From CAILUF01 sp964505265 (GTDB lineage Bacteria; Pseudomonadota; Alphaproteobacteria; Rickettsiales; UBA1997): a stretch of DNA of 56,725 bases. Under the pieces are notes generated by a model. The model was not told the DNA's origin. It made no database searches and saw only the letters and a list, made by a program, of their open reading frames with translations. Below are positions 1-7,645 of the stretch, piece after piece. Made by a program: the position numbers and the translations under genes. Position 1 is the stretch's first letter. Each line of letters begins with the position of its first letter. Where the stretch lies: positions 1-56,725 of the forward strand of contig CAZDGN010000009.1 of NCBI GenBank assembly GCA_964505265.1, in the 5' to 3' direction.

Positions 1-2
1 TT

Positions 3-566
3 TGGGTTAGTGATTTTACTTACATTTCTTATCAAAATAAATTTATGTATTTAGCGACAATTCTTGATTCATTTACGCGAGAAGTTATTGCATAGAATAT
101 TTCGAGCAGACACAATAAAGATTTGATAACACAAACATTGCTAAACGCCATAAACAAAAGGGAAAAATCACCGCAAATATTCCACTCTGATCAAGGTAGT
201 GACAATTTTCTTCAGAAAATTGCAACTGATTCAAATAAAAATAAAATCTATCAGTAGTATAAAAGCGATGATTTGGCTAATATTTTAAGATCAAAAAATA
301 TCAAGGCTTCAATGAGTAAAAAAAGCTCTCCATAGCAGAATGGAAGACAAGAATCTTTTTATCAAAAACTTAAATTTGAGCTTGAAGATTTTAACACTTA
401 TCAAAGCCAAGGTGAGTTGATTGAGGCAATTGCTTTGCAGATTTATTATTACAATAATAAACTAATTCATCTTGAGCTTAAAATGCCACCAGCATTGTTT
501 TATCAACGATTTAGCCAAGAAAATTTTTCAAAAAAATCGGCGCTTTTGCATCTCTCTTATGCATAA
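3..566 (+). pseudogene. IS3-family transposase (OrfB, DDE integrase domain), 5' cut by window, three in-frame TAG
   Basis: One frame runs from base 3 to a TAA at 564-566 and reads as the catalytic part of an IS3-type transposase. It begins WVSDFTYI, has FHSDQGS in the middle and NGRQESFYQKLKFEL near the end, so all three DDE residues (D, D, E) are still there. The start lies outside the window. The frame is broken only by three TAG codons at 93-95, 255-257 and 333-335, with no frameshift. The third sits before QNGRQESFY, where IS3 relatives commonly have Trp (SPWQNG), so a TGG to TAG change is likely. I read it as a recently dead insertion sequence. The family call is confident; death by point mutation rather than readthrough is inference. 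Confidence 0.85.
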
Positions 567-579
567 GAGAGATGCAAAA
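544..579. repeat. Perfect 36-nt palindrome
   Basis: Two 18-nt arms are exact reverse complements with no spacer; the left arm is TTTTGCATCTCTCTTATG. The last bases and stop codon (564-566) of the dead transposase lie inside it. The 3' arm ends in AAAA rather than a U run, so it does not look like a standard intrinsic terminator. It may be an end structure of the insertion sequence or a small palindromic element that jumped into its 3' end. Confidence 0.85.
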
Positions 580-780
580 CAACAATTGATCATTTAAAGT
601 TAAAAAAATATAATGATCTCTGTCGATCAATTTAGAATGGAGTTTTTGTTTAAAAAACGGCGACAGTGCAAATAGCTTCTTTATTTTTTCAAATTCTTTC
701 ATATCAAATTTTTTTAAGTAAGTTAATTTTTATGTCAAAAGAATTTGTAAATTTTTTAATAAACTATAATTAAAATCGAT

Positions 781-1563
781 TTAATTCCCAAAAAACCAGC
801 CGGTAATTATGTAGTTGGTTAGCAAAATAAGAATTGATGAGGTCACCACCGCATTAGTTGTGGCGATGCCGACTCCTTCGGCGCCACGGTTTGAGTTGTA
901 GCCAAAATAACATCCAACAACACTAATTATAAAGCCAAAAAAACCAGCCTTAACTAAGCCAGAAATTACATCGATTGATTCTAAATATTTGAAAGTGTTG
1001 GTGATATAAGGACCGCTGGAAAAGCCTAATGAATGCACGCTTACTAAATATCCACCCATAACTCCAATGATATCGGCAATTAATACTAAAAAAGGCATCA
1101 TAATAATTCCTGCGAGAATTCTTGGAGCAAATAAATATTTGAAAGGATTGGTTGAAAGTGTGCGAAGGGCATCAATTTGCTCGGTTACTTTCATAGTTCC
1201 AATTTCGGCAGCCATTGAGGCTCCAACTCTTCCTGCAACCATTAAACCAGCTAATACTGGTCCAAGTTCACGGGTGATCGATAAGACTACAACTGTGGCA
1301 ATGGTGCTTTCGGCATTAAAACGCGAAAAACCTGAATAGCTTTGTAGTGCCAAAACTGCTCCAGAAAAAATCGCAGTTAAACCAACGACAGGCAAAGAAT
1401 AATAGCCAATTTGCATAATTTGGCGAAAAAATAATCGTGGATAAAATGGTGGGGTAAGGCAATGAAATACAGAGTTGCCAGCAAAATTAAAAGCATCACC
1501 AATTTTAGAAATATTGGCAATAAAATAATGACCGATTTTTTCAATAATTTTTACAATTATCAT
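781..1563 (-). CDS. mlaE: MlaE-family lipid ABC transporter permease
   Basis: 260 residues, the usual length for MlaE/YrbE. Seen: several hydrophobic segments and the family signature around residues 95-130 (ELGPVLAGLMVAGRVGASM followed by AAEIGTMKVTEQIDAL). The family is the inner-membrane permease that, with ATPase MlaF and substrate-binding MlaD, moves phospholipids between inner and outer membrane. In most relatives mlaF follows directly, but here the sequence downstream on the same strand is the dead IS3 element, so the partner has been separated or lies beyond the window. Product call is firm; the exact lipid and direction of transport are not visible. Confidence 0.93.
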   Translation of the reverse strand: MIIVKIIEKIGHYFIANISKIGDAFNFAGNSVFHCLTPPFYPRLFFRQIMQIGYYSLPVVGLTAIFSGAVLALQSYSGFSRFNAESTIATVVVLSITRELGPVLAGLMVAGRVGASMAAEIGTMKVTEQIDALRTLSTNPFKYLFAPRILAGIIMMPFLVLIADIIGVMGGYLVSVHSLGFSSGPYITNTFKYLESIDVISGLVKAGFFGFIISVVGCYFGYNSNRGAEGVGIATTNAVVTSSILILLTNYIITGWFFGN

Positions 1564-1622
1564 AAATTTAATGTTGATATAATTTAAAAAAATTTATAAA
1601 ATATTTTTATCAATTATACATT

Positions 1623-2012
1623 ATGAAAATTAAACCATTTATTTCAATAACAAAAAACAGTTTTAATTTTATTGCCTTGTCAAAAAATTTTGTCAAAAAC
1701 ATAGCAATTTTTTTGATAATATGCCAATTTATTTTGTTATTTGTAAATTTTTCTCACCAATTCACCAATCATTCTCATCAAAATCAATATCAAATAAAAT
1801 CTGATTTTGATTCAAAAAAAAATCACCAAGAACAGCATCATTGCTTTCTTTGTTTTCTAAATCAATTTTCTGATTTTTTAATCCTAAATAGTTTTTTACT
1901 TTTAAATCTGGCATTAATTTTAATAAATTTCTTGATTAGAAATTTATTAATATTAAACCTACCAAAAGCCATATTTTCCAATGCTCCTAGGGCCCCACCA
2001 ATTTTTGTTTAA
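1623..2012 (+). CDS. DUF2946-like small membrane protein with His/Cys metal-binding loop
   Basis: 129 residues. An N-terminal hydrophobic segment (about 27-46) is followed by a His-rich loop with HSHQ, then HQEQHHCFLC at about 70-79, a second long hydrophobic stretch (about 84-115), and a C-terminal APRAPP motif. The HHCxxC element between membrane segments and the RAPP ending are typical of DUF2946 proteins, which are usually encoded beside TonB-dependent receptors or copper genes and are thought to handle metal. A TonB receptor follows 75 bases downstream, so a role in metal sensing or uptake with it is plausible. The family call is by motif and context; function is inference. Confidence 0.6.
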   Translation: MKIKPFISITKNSFNFIALSKNFVKNIAIFLIICQFILLFVNFSHQFTNHSHQNQYQIKSDFDSKKNHQEQHHCFLCFLNQFSDFLILNSFLLLNLALILINFLIRNLLILNLPKAIFSNAPRAPPIFV

Positions 2013-2019
2013 TCATTAA

Positions 2020-2037
2020 AACTAAATTATTTTAGTT
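2020..2037. promoter_or_regulatory. Short inverted repeat upstream of the TonB receptor
   Basis: AACTAAA and TTTAGTT flank a 4-nt loop TTAT, in the only gap (75 bases) between the DUF2946-like gene and the receptor. It could be an operator for metal control or a weak 3' hairpin. It does not match a Fur box that I can recognise, and chance is a real alternative in sequence this AT-rich. Confidence 0.25.
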
Positions 2038-2087
2038 ATTAAATTTTTAAAATAATTCTTAATTTTCAATTAAACAAAAATATAAAT

Positions 2088-4160
2088 ATGAAAAAATTTT
2101 TAGCGGTTTTCGCCAGCATCTATTTAATTAGTGATTTTGCCAATAGTGCTGAACTTAACTATCAGGTTCAGGCCAAAAAACTAGATAATTCTAGAAATAA
2201 TTTATCTCCAAAAACCTATAGCTCATCCTTTAATTTTCAGCGCGAAAACATCGATAACTTACCATCTGGACAGGCTAGTTCACTCAATCAAATTTTGCTT
2301 CGTGCACCCGGTGTCTCACAAGATTCATACGGACAAATTCATATTCGCAATGATCACAGTAATATTCAGTATCGTATTAATGATGTGATTATTCCTGAAG
2401 GAATAAACGGCTTTGGCAATGTATTGGACGCCCGATTTATTGAATCTGCCGATTTACTTACTGGAGCGTTGCCTGCTCAATATGGTTATCGAACTGCTGG
2501 GGTGGTGGAAATAAAAACCAAAGATGCAGTTTCAAAAGATAATTTGAAAAACGGCTTCTACTCGGAAGCGATTTACGGACAAAATCGAACTGCAGGTTTT
2601 AACCAGCAGGCTAGCGGCTCGAAAAATGGTTTAAATTATTTTTTAAGCGGTTCGTATTTACAAAATTCTAGGGGCTTAGAAAGTCCAACTAGTGCAAGAA
2701 AATCGATACATAACCAAACTAAGCAGGATAAACTGTTTGGTTATTTCTCCTATTTGCTTAATGCCAATAATCGTGTTTCATTGATTGTTGCAAATGCCAC
2801 TAATCGCTTTGAAATTCCAAATATTGCCAATCAATCAGCAAAATTTCAATTACAAAATGTTAACAATTTAAATTCGGCTAATATTGATCAAAATCAAGTT
2901 GAGGGCAATCGTTTTGCGATTTTATCGCTACAAGGTGTTAATAAAAATGAAATTGATTACCAAATTTCATCTTTTGTTCGTCATAATGATTTAAAATTTA
3001 GCGGCGATAATGCCCATGATTTAATTTTTGCTGGAGCCAGTTCTCATAACAATAAATCAAGTTTAAATTATGGGTTTCAAGGTGATTTTAGTAAAAAAAT
3101 CAATGACAAAAATATTTTAAGAGCAGGTTTTTATGCAACAAATAATGTTGTTGCGGAGCAAAATCGTACCCTTACTTTTTTGGGTGATGAAAATGGGCAA
3201 TCATCAACTTTGCCAAATTCTTATTTTGACAATTCTAAAAAATCTACTCAACTTTACAGCTTATATTTACAAAATGAATTTAAGCCAATAAAAGATTTAA
3301 CTTTAAATGGTGGTCTTCGTTTTGATGGTGTTAATAGTTCAATCAATGCCAATCATTTGAGTCCGCGCTTTAACTCGGTTTATAAATTTAACGAGAAGGT
3401 TAAGATACATGCGGGCTATTCTAGGTTTTTTACGGCTCCAAGGGCGGAAATTATGTCTAACCTAAATATTCACAGATTTGAAGGAACAGTGAATGCTCCC
3501 GAAAATTTTAATAATAATCGAGTTCGTCCAGAAAAAACTGACTACTATAATGCTGGTATTGGTTTTCAAGCAAATAAAGACTTAAATTTTGCGATAGATG
3601 GCTATTATAAAAGGGTCGAAGATATGCTTGATGAGGGGCAATTCGGCAAAGCTTTAATTTTCAAGCCATTTAATTTTGAAAAAGCTAAGGTTCATGGTAT
3701 TGAGCTTTCTGCTGATTATAAAATTAAAAACTTAACTTCATTTGCAAATGTTGCTTTTCAAAAGGCTCAAGCTTTAAACATTAATTCCAGTCAATATTTA
3801 CATGAAAATACAGAAGTTGATTATTCAAAAGGTAATTACTTAAATCCAGATCATGCTCAAAATATTACTGCTTCAGCGGGTCTTGCTTATAAAATTACTA
3901 AAACTAAAACAAATTTAGGTTTTGATATTTTATATGGTAGTGGCTTAAGAAGAGGTGAGGCCAATACTTTAAAAATGCCTTCTTATTCACAGTTAAATAT
4001 TTTTGCCGTGCAAAATATTAAAGATTTCAATTTTAGATTAAGTATCAATAATGTTTTGGACAAAAAATATGCTTTAAGAGATGGTTCTGGAATAGGAGTT
4101 AATTCCGCACAATTCGCTCCACGTCGTTCGGCATATATAATATTATCTAAGGAGTTTTAA
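2088..4160 (+). CDS. TonB-dependent outer-membrane receptor
   Basis: 690 residues. Seen: a signal peptide (MKKFLAVFASIYLISDFANSA), a plug domain at about 50-145 (LPSGQASSLNQILLRAPGVS, then IHIRNDHSNIQYRINDVIIP and an AGVVEIKTK end), a long beta-barrel region, and a C-terminal strand ending in Phe (YIILSKEF), the usual BamA recognition ending. It imports a ligand across the outer membrane using TonB energy. Its stop overlaps the exbB start by one base (TAATG), so receptor and energy complex form one operon. The substrate cannot be read; the upstream DUF2946-like gene argues for a metal or metal chelate. Confidence 0.93.
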   Translation: MKKFLAVFASIYLISDFANSAELNYQVQAKKLDNSRNNLSPKTYSSSFNFQRENIDNLPSGQASSLNQILLRAPGVSQDSYGQIHIRNDHSNIQYRINDVIIPEGINGFGNVLDARFIESADLLTGALPAQYGYRTAGVVEIKTKDAVSKDNLKNGFYSEAIYGQNRTAGFNQQASGSKNGLNYFLSGSYLQNSRGLESPTSARKSIHNQTKQDKLFGYFSYLLNANNRVSLIVANATNRFEIPNIANQSAKFQLQNVNNLNSANIDQNQVEGNRFAILSLQGVNKNEIDYQISSFVRHNDLKFSGDNAHDLIFAGASSHNNKSSLNYGFQGDFSKKINDKNILRAGFYATNNVVAEQNRTLTFLGDENGQSSTLPNSYFDNSKKSTQLYSLYLQNEFKPIKDLTLNGGLRFDGVNSSINANHLSPRFNSVYKFNEKVKIHAGYSRFFTAPRAEIMSNLNIHRFEGTVNAPENFNNNRVRPEKTDYYNAGIGFQANKDLNFAIDGYYKRVEDMLDEGQFGKALIFKPFNFEKAKVHGIELSADYKIKNLTSFANVAFQKAQALNINSSQYLHENTEVDYSKGNYLNPDHAQNITASAGLAYKITKTKTNLGFDILYGSGLRRGEANTLKMPSYSQLNIFAVQNIKDFNFRLSINNVLDKKYALRDGSGIGVNSAQFAPRRSAYIILSKEF

Positions 4161-4783
4161 TGAATTTATCAATATTTATAAAAGGTGGCATCGTTATGGT
4201 GCCACTTTCAATAATGGCGATTATTGCTCTTGCTATTATTATCGATAAAATTTTTTTTCTAAAGAAAAATTGTCAATTATCGGCTAAAATTTTAGCAAAT
4301 ATTGAAAATCCAAATATTGATTTTGTAAAATTTATTGAAGATAGCAAAAATTTAAGTATGGATAATTGCTTTTATAATTTTTTTAAAATTTTAGCAAATT
4401 TTCGGGATTATTCAATTGAACATATTGAGTCAATGTTGGTTTTTGAAGCAAAAAAATTTGAAAAAAATTTCAATAAAAATTTGTGGATATTGGAAACAAT
4501 AATTACCTCAGCACCCTTACTTGGATTGCTTGGAACCATTTTTGGAATGTCATCATCCTTTAAAATAATTGGAGAAAATAATTTAGGAAATGCCAGTGGG
4601 ATTACCGCTGGAGTTGCGGAAAGTTTAATTGCCACTGCTTTTGGCTTAATTGTTGCTTTAATCGCACTTTTTGCCTTTAATTATTTTTCTAAAATCCAGA
4701 ATCAAATATTAGATGATATGGAAATTTATGGCACAAAAATCCTTGAAACTTTGAAAAATTCCAATGAAAATTCCAAGAAATAG
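4160..4783 (+). CDS. exbB: ExbB/TolQ-family proton channel subunit
   Basis: 207 residues with one N-terminal and two C-terminal membrane segments. The MotA/TolQ/ExbB signature is clear: LLGLLGTIFGMSSSFKIIG at about 118-136, then GITAGVAESLIATAFGLIVA. With ExbD it forms the inner-membrane motor that drives TonB. The start overlaps the receptor stop and the 3' end overlaps exbD by 20 bases, which implies translational coupling. ExbB rather than TolQ is chosen because of the receptor and tonB neighbours. It ends with TAG, showing that TAG is a normal stop in this genome. Confidence 0.92.
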   Translation: MNLSIFIKGGIVMVPLSIMAIIALAIIIDKIFFLKKNCQLSAKILANIENPNIDFVKFIEDSKNLSMDNCFYNFFKILANFRDYSIEHIESMLVFEAKKFEKNFNKNLWILETIITSAPLLGLLGTIFGMSSSFKIIGENNLGNASGITAGVAESLIATAFGLIVALIALFAFNYFSKIQNQILDDMEIYGTKILETLKNSNENSKK

Positions 4784-5165
4784 AGTCGTAAAAAAAGGCA
4801 AAATTGAGATAATTCCAATGATTGATGTTATGTTTTTTTTGGTTGCAACCATGATTATGGCTTCACTAGCGATGCAAAAATATTATGGCATACCAGTTAA
4901 TTTAACTAGTGGTCAAACTCAGTCAATATCGATGGATAATCAAGAGAATATTACAATTTCTATTACTCATGATAATGAGATTTATATAAATAAAAAAATG
5001 ATTAAGATGATTGAAATCGAAGATTACCTAAAACAAATTTCTCAAAACAAGGATCATATTATCATTGCAAGCGATGCCGAAGCAAGGCATAAAATAGTCA
5101 CTAAAGTAATGGTTTATGCAAAAAGAGCGGGTGTTAAAAAATTTTCCATTATAACCAAAGATTAA
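4764..5165 (+). CDS. exbD: ExbD/TolR-family protein
   Basis: 133 residues. A basic N-terminus leads into one membrane helix, IIPMIDVMFFLVATMIMAS, which carries the essential Asp of the family (MIDVMFF). A small periplasmic domain follows. It partners ExbB in proton-driven energising of TonB. The gene starts inside exbB (20-base overlap) and ends two bases before tonB, so the three are one transcription and assembly unit. Confidence 0.92.
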   Translation: MKIPRNRVVKKGKIEIIPMIDVMFFLVATMIMASLAMQKYYGIPVNLTSGQTQSISMDNQENITISITHDNEIYINKKMIKMIEIEDYLKQISQNKDHIIIASDAEARHKIVTKVMVYAKRAGVKKFSIITKD

Positions 5166-5166
5166 A

Positions 5167-5718
5167 ATGCATTACCCATTATCCAGTTTTTCAATTTCTA
5201 TAATAATTTTTTTAGCTGGAATATTTTTTGTTGGAGTGTTTACCCATCAATATCAATTTGCACCAGAAGTTTCAATTGAAATTGATGCTGAAATGATCGG
5301 GGAAAATAATATTTATGAAGAAAATTCAACATTTGAAAAGGGGGAGCAAAAACTAAATGTTGGAGATAGTATTAATAAAAATGTCTCACATCAGCATCTT
5401 AAAAATTCCGAGGATAAGCCGATAAAAGATAAAAATCCAAATTCGCTAATTAATCTAAATTCTCAAAAAATTTCACCCCTTTATCAGCCATTGCCAGAGA
5501 TTCCCGAAGATTTGCGATATCAAATTTTTTCAAGCAATATCACCGCAAAATTTTTCATAGATGAAGATGGCTCGGTATATGAAGTGGAATTGATTAATCC
5601 TTCAAATATTCCAAAACTTAATGTCTTACTAACAAAGGCATTAATACGTTGGAAGTTTCCAAAAAAAGGAGAAAAATTTCAACAAATAATTAATGTAAAA
5701 TTTGTTGTAGAAAATTAA
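5167..5718 (+). CDS. tonB: TonB-like energy transducer
   Basis: 183 residues. One N-terminal membrane helix (about 8-26) precedes a polar, probably extended linker (about 35-110). The C-terminal domain at about 120-183 (KFFIDEDGSVYEVELINPSN, then ALIRWKFPKKGEKF and INVKFVVEN) matches the TonB C-terminal fold that binds the TonB box of receptors. The linker has no long Pro-Glu/Pro-Lys runs such as those of E. coli TonB, and the protein is shorter. Gene order receptor-exbB-exbD-tonB makes this a dedicated, self-contained system. Confidence 0.82.
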   Translation: MHYPLSSFSISIIIFLAGIFFVGVFTHQYQFAPEVSIEIDAEMIGENNIYEENSTFEKGEQKLNVGDSINKNVSHQHLKNSEDKPIKDKNPNSLINLNSQKISPLYQPLPEIPEDLRYQIFSSNITAKFFIDEDGSVYEVELINPSNIPKLNVLLTKALIRWKFPKKGEKFQQIINVKFVVEN

Positions 5719-5721
5719 TAA

Positions 5722-5750
5722 TTGACAAATATTATATTTTGTGATTTAAT
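5722..5750 (+). promoter_or_regulatory. Predicted sigma70-type promoter for the M23/bactofilin operon
   Basis: TTGACA at 5722-5727, a 17-base spacer, then TTTAAT at 5745-5750 (5 of 6 against TATAAT). It lies just after tonB and about 110 bases before the M23 start, in the only gap between the two operons. Confidence 0.6.
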
Positions 5751-5861
5751 TGCTAATAAAATATGGTTGAAGTTATTTTGATAAAATTATTAATCTTAAT
5801 CTGAGTTTACTTATTATCCTGTAAATATACTTAAAATCCTATATTAATTGACTCAACAACA

Positions 5862-7088
5862 ATGAAAAAAACAATTTTCTTAAAAAAAATTAAAATCATT
5901 ACCGAGCCAATTATTGATGGTGTCCTAAAGTTTTTTTTAAGAATATTTAAATATATTTTTACCAAAAGAACTATTCTTTTTGTTACTAATCAACGTATAC
6001 GTAGCATCACATTTGGACCATTCTCACAGGCATTTTTTTATATTTTTGTAGCTTGGGTGGTAAATTTATTTTTCCAATCGCTAAATTATGATAAAATTAT
6101 CAACACGAAAACCGAGGAAATCAATAAATTGAAGTCCGCAAATGCTTTTTTTGCCGATGAATTCCAAATTGTTAGTGAAAAGCTAGATAAGGTCAATCAA
6201 TATATTACACTAATAACTGGCTCCAAACAAAAAGTTAACTATAAGGAAACCGATTACAAGCTTCCAAAGGATTTAAATGAAGATAAGTTAGAAAAAAAAG
6301 ACAAGCAAACCTTTAATAAAATTAAGGAAACTCGCAATCAATTCAATAATTTCTCAGATGTTACAACTTCGCGTATCAAAAAAATTGAAAAAGCCATAAC
6401 CTATACCGGTCTAAATATCAATAGATCTTCTTATATACCAAAAAAACCAAACAAAAAAACTAATTTTAACTCATATTTATTAAAAATGCCGTCTGCAATT
6501 GGTGGTCCAGAAAATGACTTTGATGCAGAGCTGGAAAGGGTCCTGGCTGAAAAAAAATTATCTGATCCAGAATATATTGAAAGAGAAATAGAAAAAAATA
6601 AATTCACCAATCAGGTTGAATATTTGATGATTCTTGAAAAACTAACTAAAACCTTGCCATTGTCAAAACCAATGAAAAGATATTACATATCTAGCGGTTT
6701 TGGTCATCGTGTAGATCCTATTACCCATAGATTGACACCGCATCGTGGACTTGATTTTGTTGGTGCCTATCAAGAAAAGGTAATTAGTCCATCTGCTGGT
6801 AAAGTAGTTTTGGCTAGAAGATTTAGTGATTACGGCAATGCTATTGTAATTGATCATGGAAATGGTGTCACCACTAGATATGGTCATCTTTCAAAAATAA
6901 AAGTTTTGGAAGGAAAAAGAGTTGAAATGGGAGAAGTTATTGGATTGCAAGGTAGTACTGGAAGAAGTACCGGAAGCCATTTGCATTATGAAGTTAGGTA
7001 TAAAAATGTTCCACTTAACCCAAGAAAATTTTTGGAAGCGGGTGAGATCTTAAACAACAACAATATACCTAAATATGTCGATCTATAA
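5862..7088 (+). CDS. M23 (LytM) family peptidoglycan endopeptidase, membrane anchored
   Basis: 408 residues. A membrane helix lies at about 52-72, a helical, probably coiled-coil region at 75-120, and the M23 domain at 272-392. Zinc ligands of the LytM fold are present: H294 and D298 in HRGLD, H375 in the HLH motif (373-375), with H342 in RYGHLS as the further active-site His. It should cut peptide cross-links in the periplasm and be enzymatically active. The 3' end overlaps the bactofilin gene by 14 bases. This pairing of a membrane LytM protein with a bactofilin is known from cell-shape systems such as Helicobacter Csd1/CcmA, so a role in localised wall remodelling is likely. Confidence 0.92.
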   Translation: MKKTIFLKKIKIITEPIIDGVLKFFLRIFKYIFTKRTILFVTNQRIRSITFGPFSQAFFYIFVAWVVNLFFQSLNYDKIINTKTEEINKLKSANAFFADEFQIVSEKLDKVNQYITLITGSKQKVNYKETDYKLPKDLNEDKLEKKDKQTFNKIKETRNQFNNFSDVTTSRIKKIEKAITYTGLNINRSSYIPKKPNKKTNFNSYLLKMPSAIGGPENDFDAELERVLAEKKLSDPEYIEREIEKNKFTNQVEYLMILEKLTKTLPLSKPMKRYYISSGFGHRVDPITHRLTPHRGLDFVGAYQEKVISPSAGKVVLARRFSDYGNAIVIDHGNGVTTRYGHLSKIKVLEGKRVEMGEVIGLQGSTGRSTGSHLHYEVRYKNVPLNPRKFLEAGEILNNNNIPKYVDL

Positions 7089-7491
7089 TTTAAAAAACAA
7101 GGTTGCTAGTCATAATTTTAAAATCAATGAAGCTATGAGCGAAGATAATTCAATAAAAAAACTTGAAATCTTATCAAATTTTAAATCAACCCCAACAATT
7201 ATTTCAAAGGATTTGAAAATTCAAGGCGAATTATTTAGTGGTGGAGTCATTGAAATACAAGGTGCCATCAATGGCACCATAAATGGCAATTCAGTTATTT
7301 TGAGAGAAGATGGAGCGATTACTGGAACGGTATTTGCAGAAAATTTTAATATCCGCGGAAGATTTGAAGGAAATATTAAGGCAAAATATATTAGTATTTC
7401 GGGTAAAGCAAAAGTTAGGGGTGAGATTGAATATGAATCTCTTAGCGTTGAAGATGGCGCAAATATTGATGGATATTTCAAAAAAATATAA
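7075..7491 (+). CDS. Bactofilin (DUF583 cytoskeletal protein)
   Basis: 138 residues. After a polar N-terminus of about 40 residues comes a run of short beta-helix turns (LKIQGELFSGGVIEIQGAIN, then GNSVILREDGAITGTVFAEN), the right-handed beta-helix of bactofilins. These proteins self-assemble into filaments at the inner membrane and position wall enzymes. The start lies 14 bases inside the M23 gene, so the two are translationally coupled. An internal ATG at MSEDNS (residue 21) is an alternative start that would remove the overlap. Confidence 0.9.
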   Translation: MSIYNLKNKVASHNFKINEAMSEDNSIKKLEILSNFKSTPTIISKDLKIQGELFSGGVIEIQGAINGTINGNSVILREDGAITGTVFAENFNIRGRFEGNIKAKYISISGKAKVRGEIEYESLSVEDGANIDGYFKKI

Positions 7492-7645
7492 TTACCGATT
7501 TCTTAATTAAATCTTAAGCAATAAATCTTCTTTCTTGAACCTTAAATATATTTTTTCAAGCAATAATTAAATTAAGATTGATTGCTCTAAAAAACGTTTG
7601 TTATTTATTAGTATGATAAAAAAATTAAATATAATTGAATTGTAA

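Noticed and set aside
511..702. 63-codon frame on the minus strand across the IS end
   Set aside because: It runs through the palindrome and the dead transposase, has no ribosome binding site, and resembles no family.
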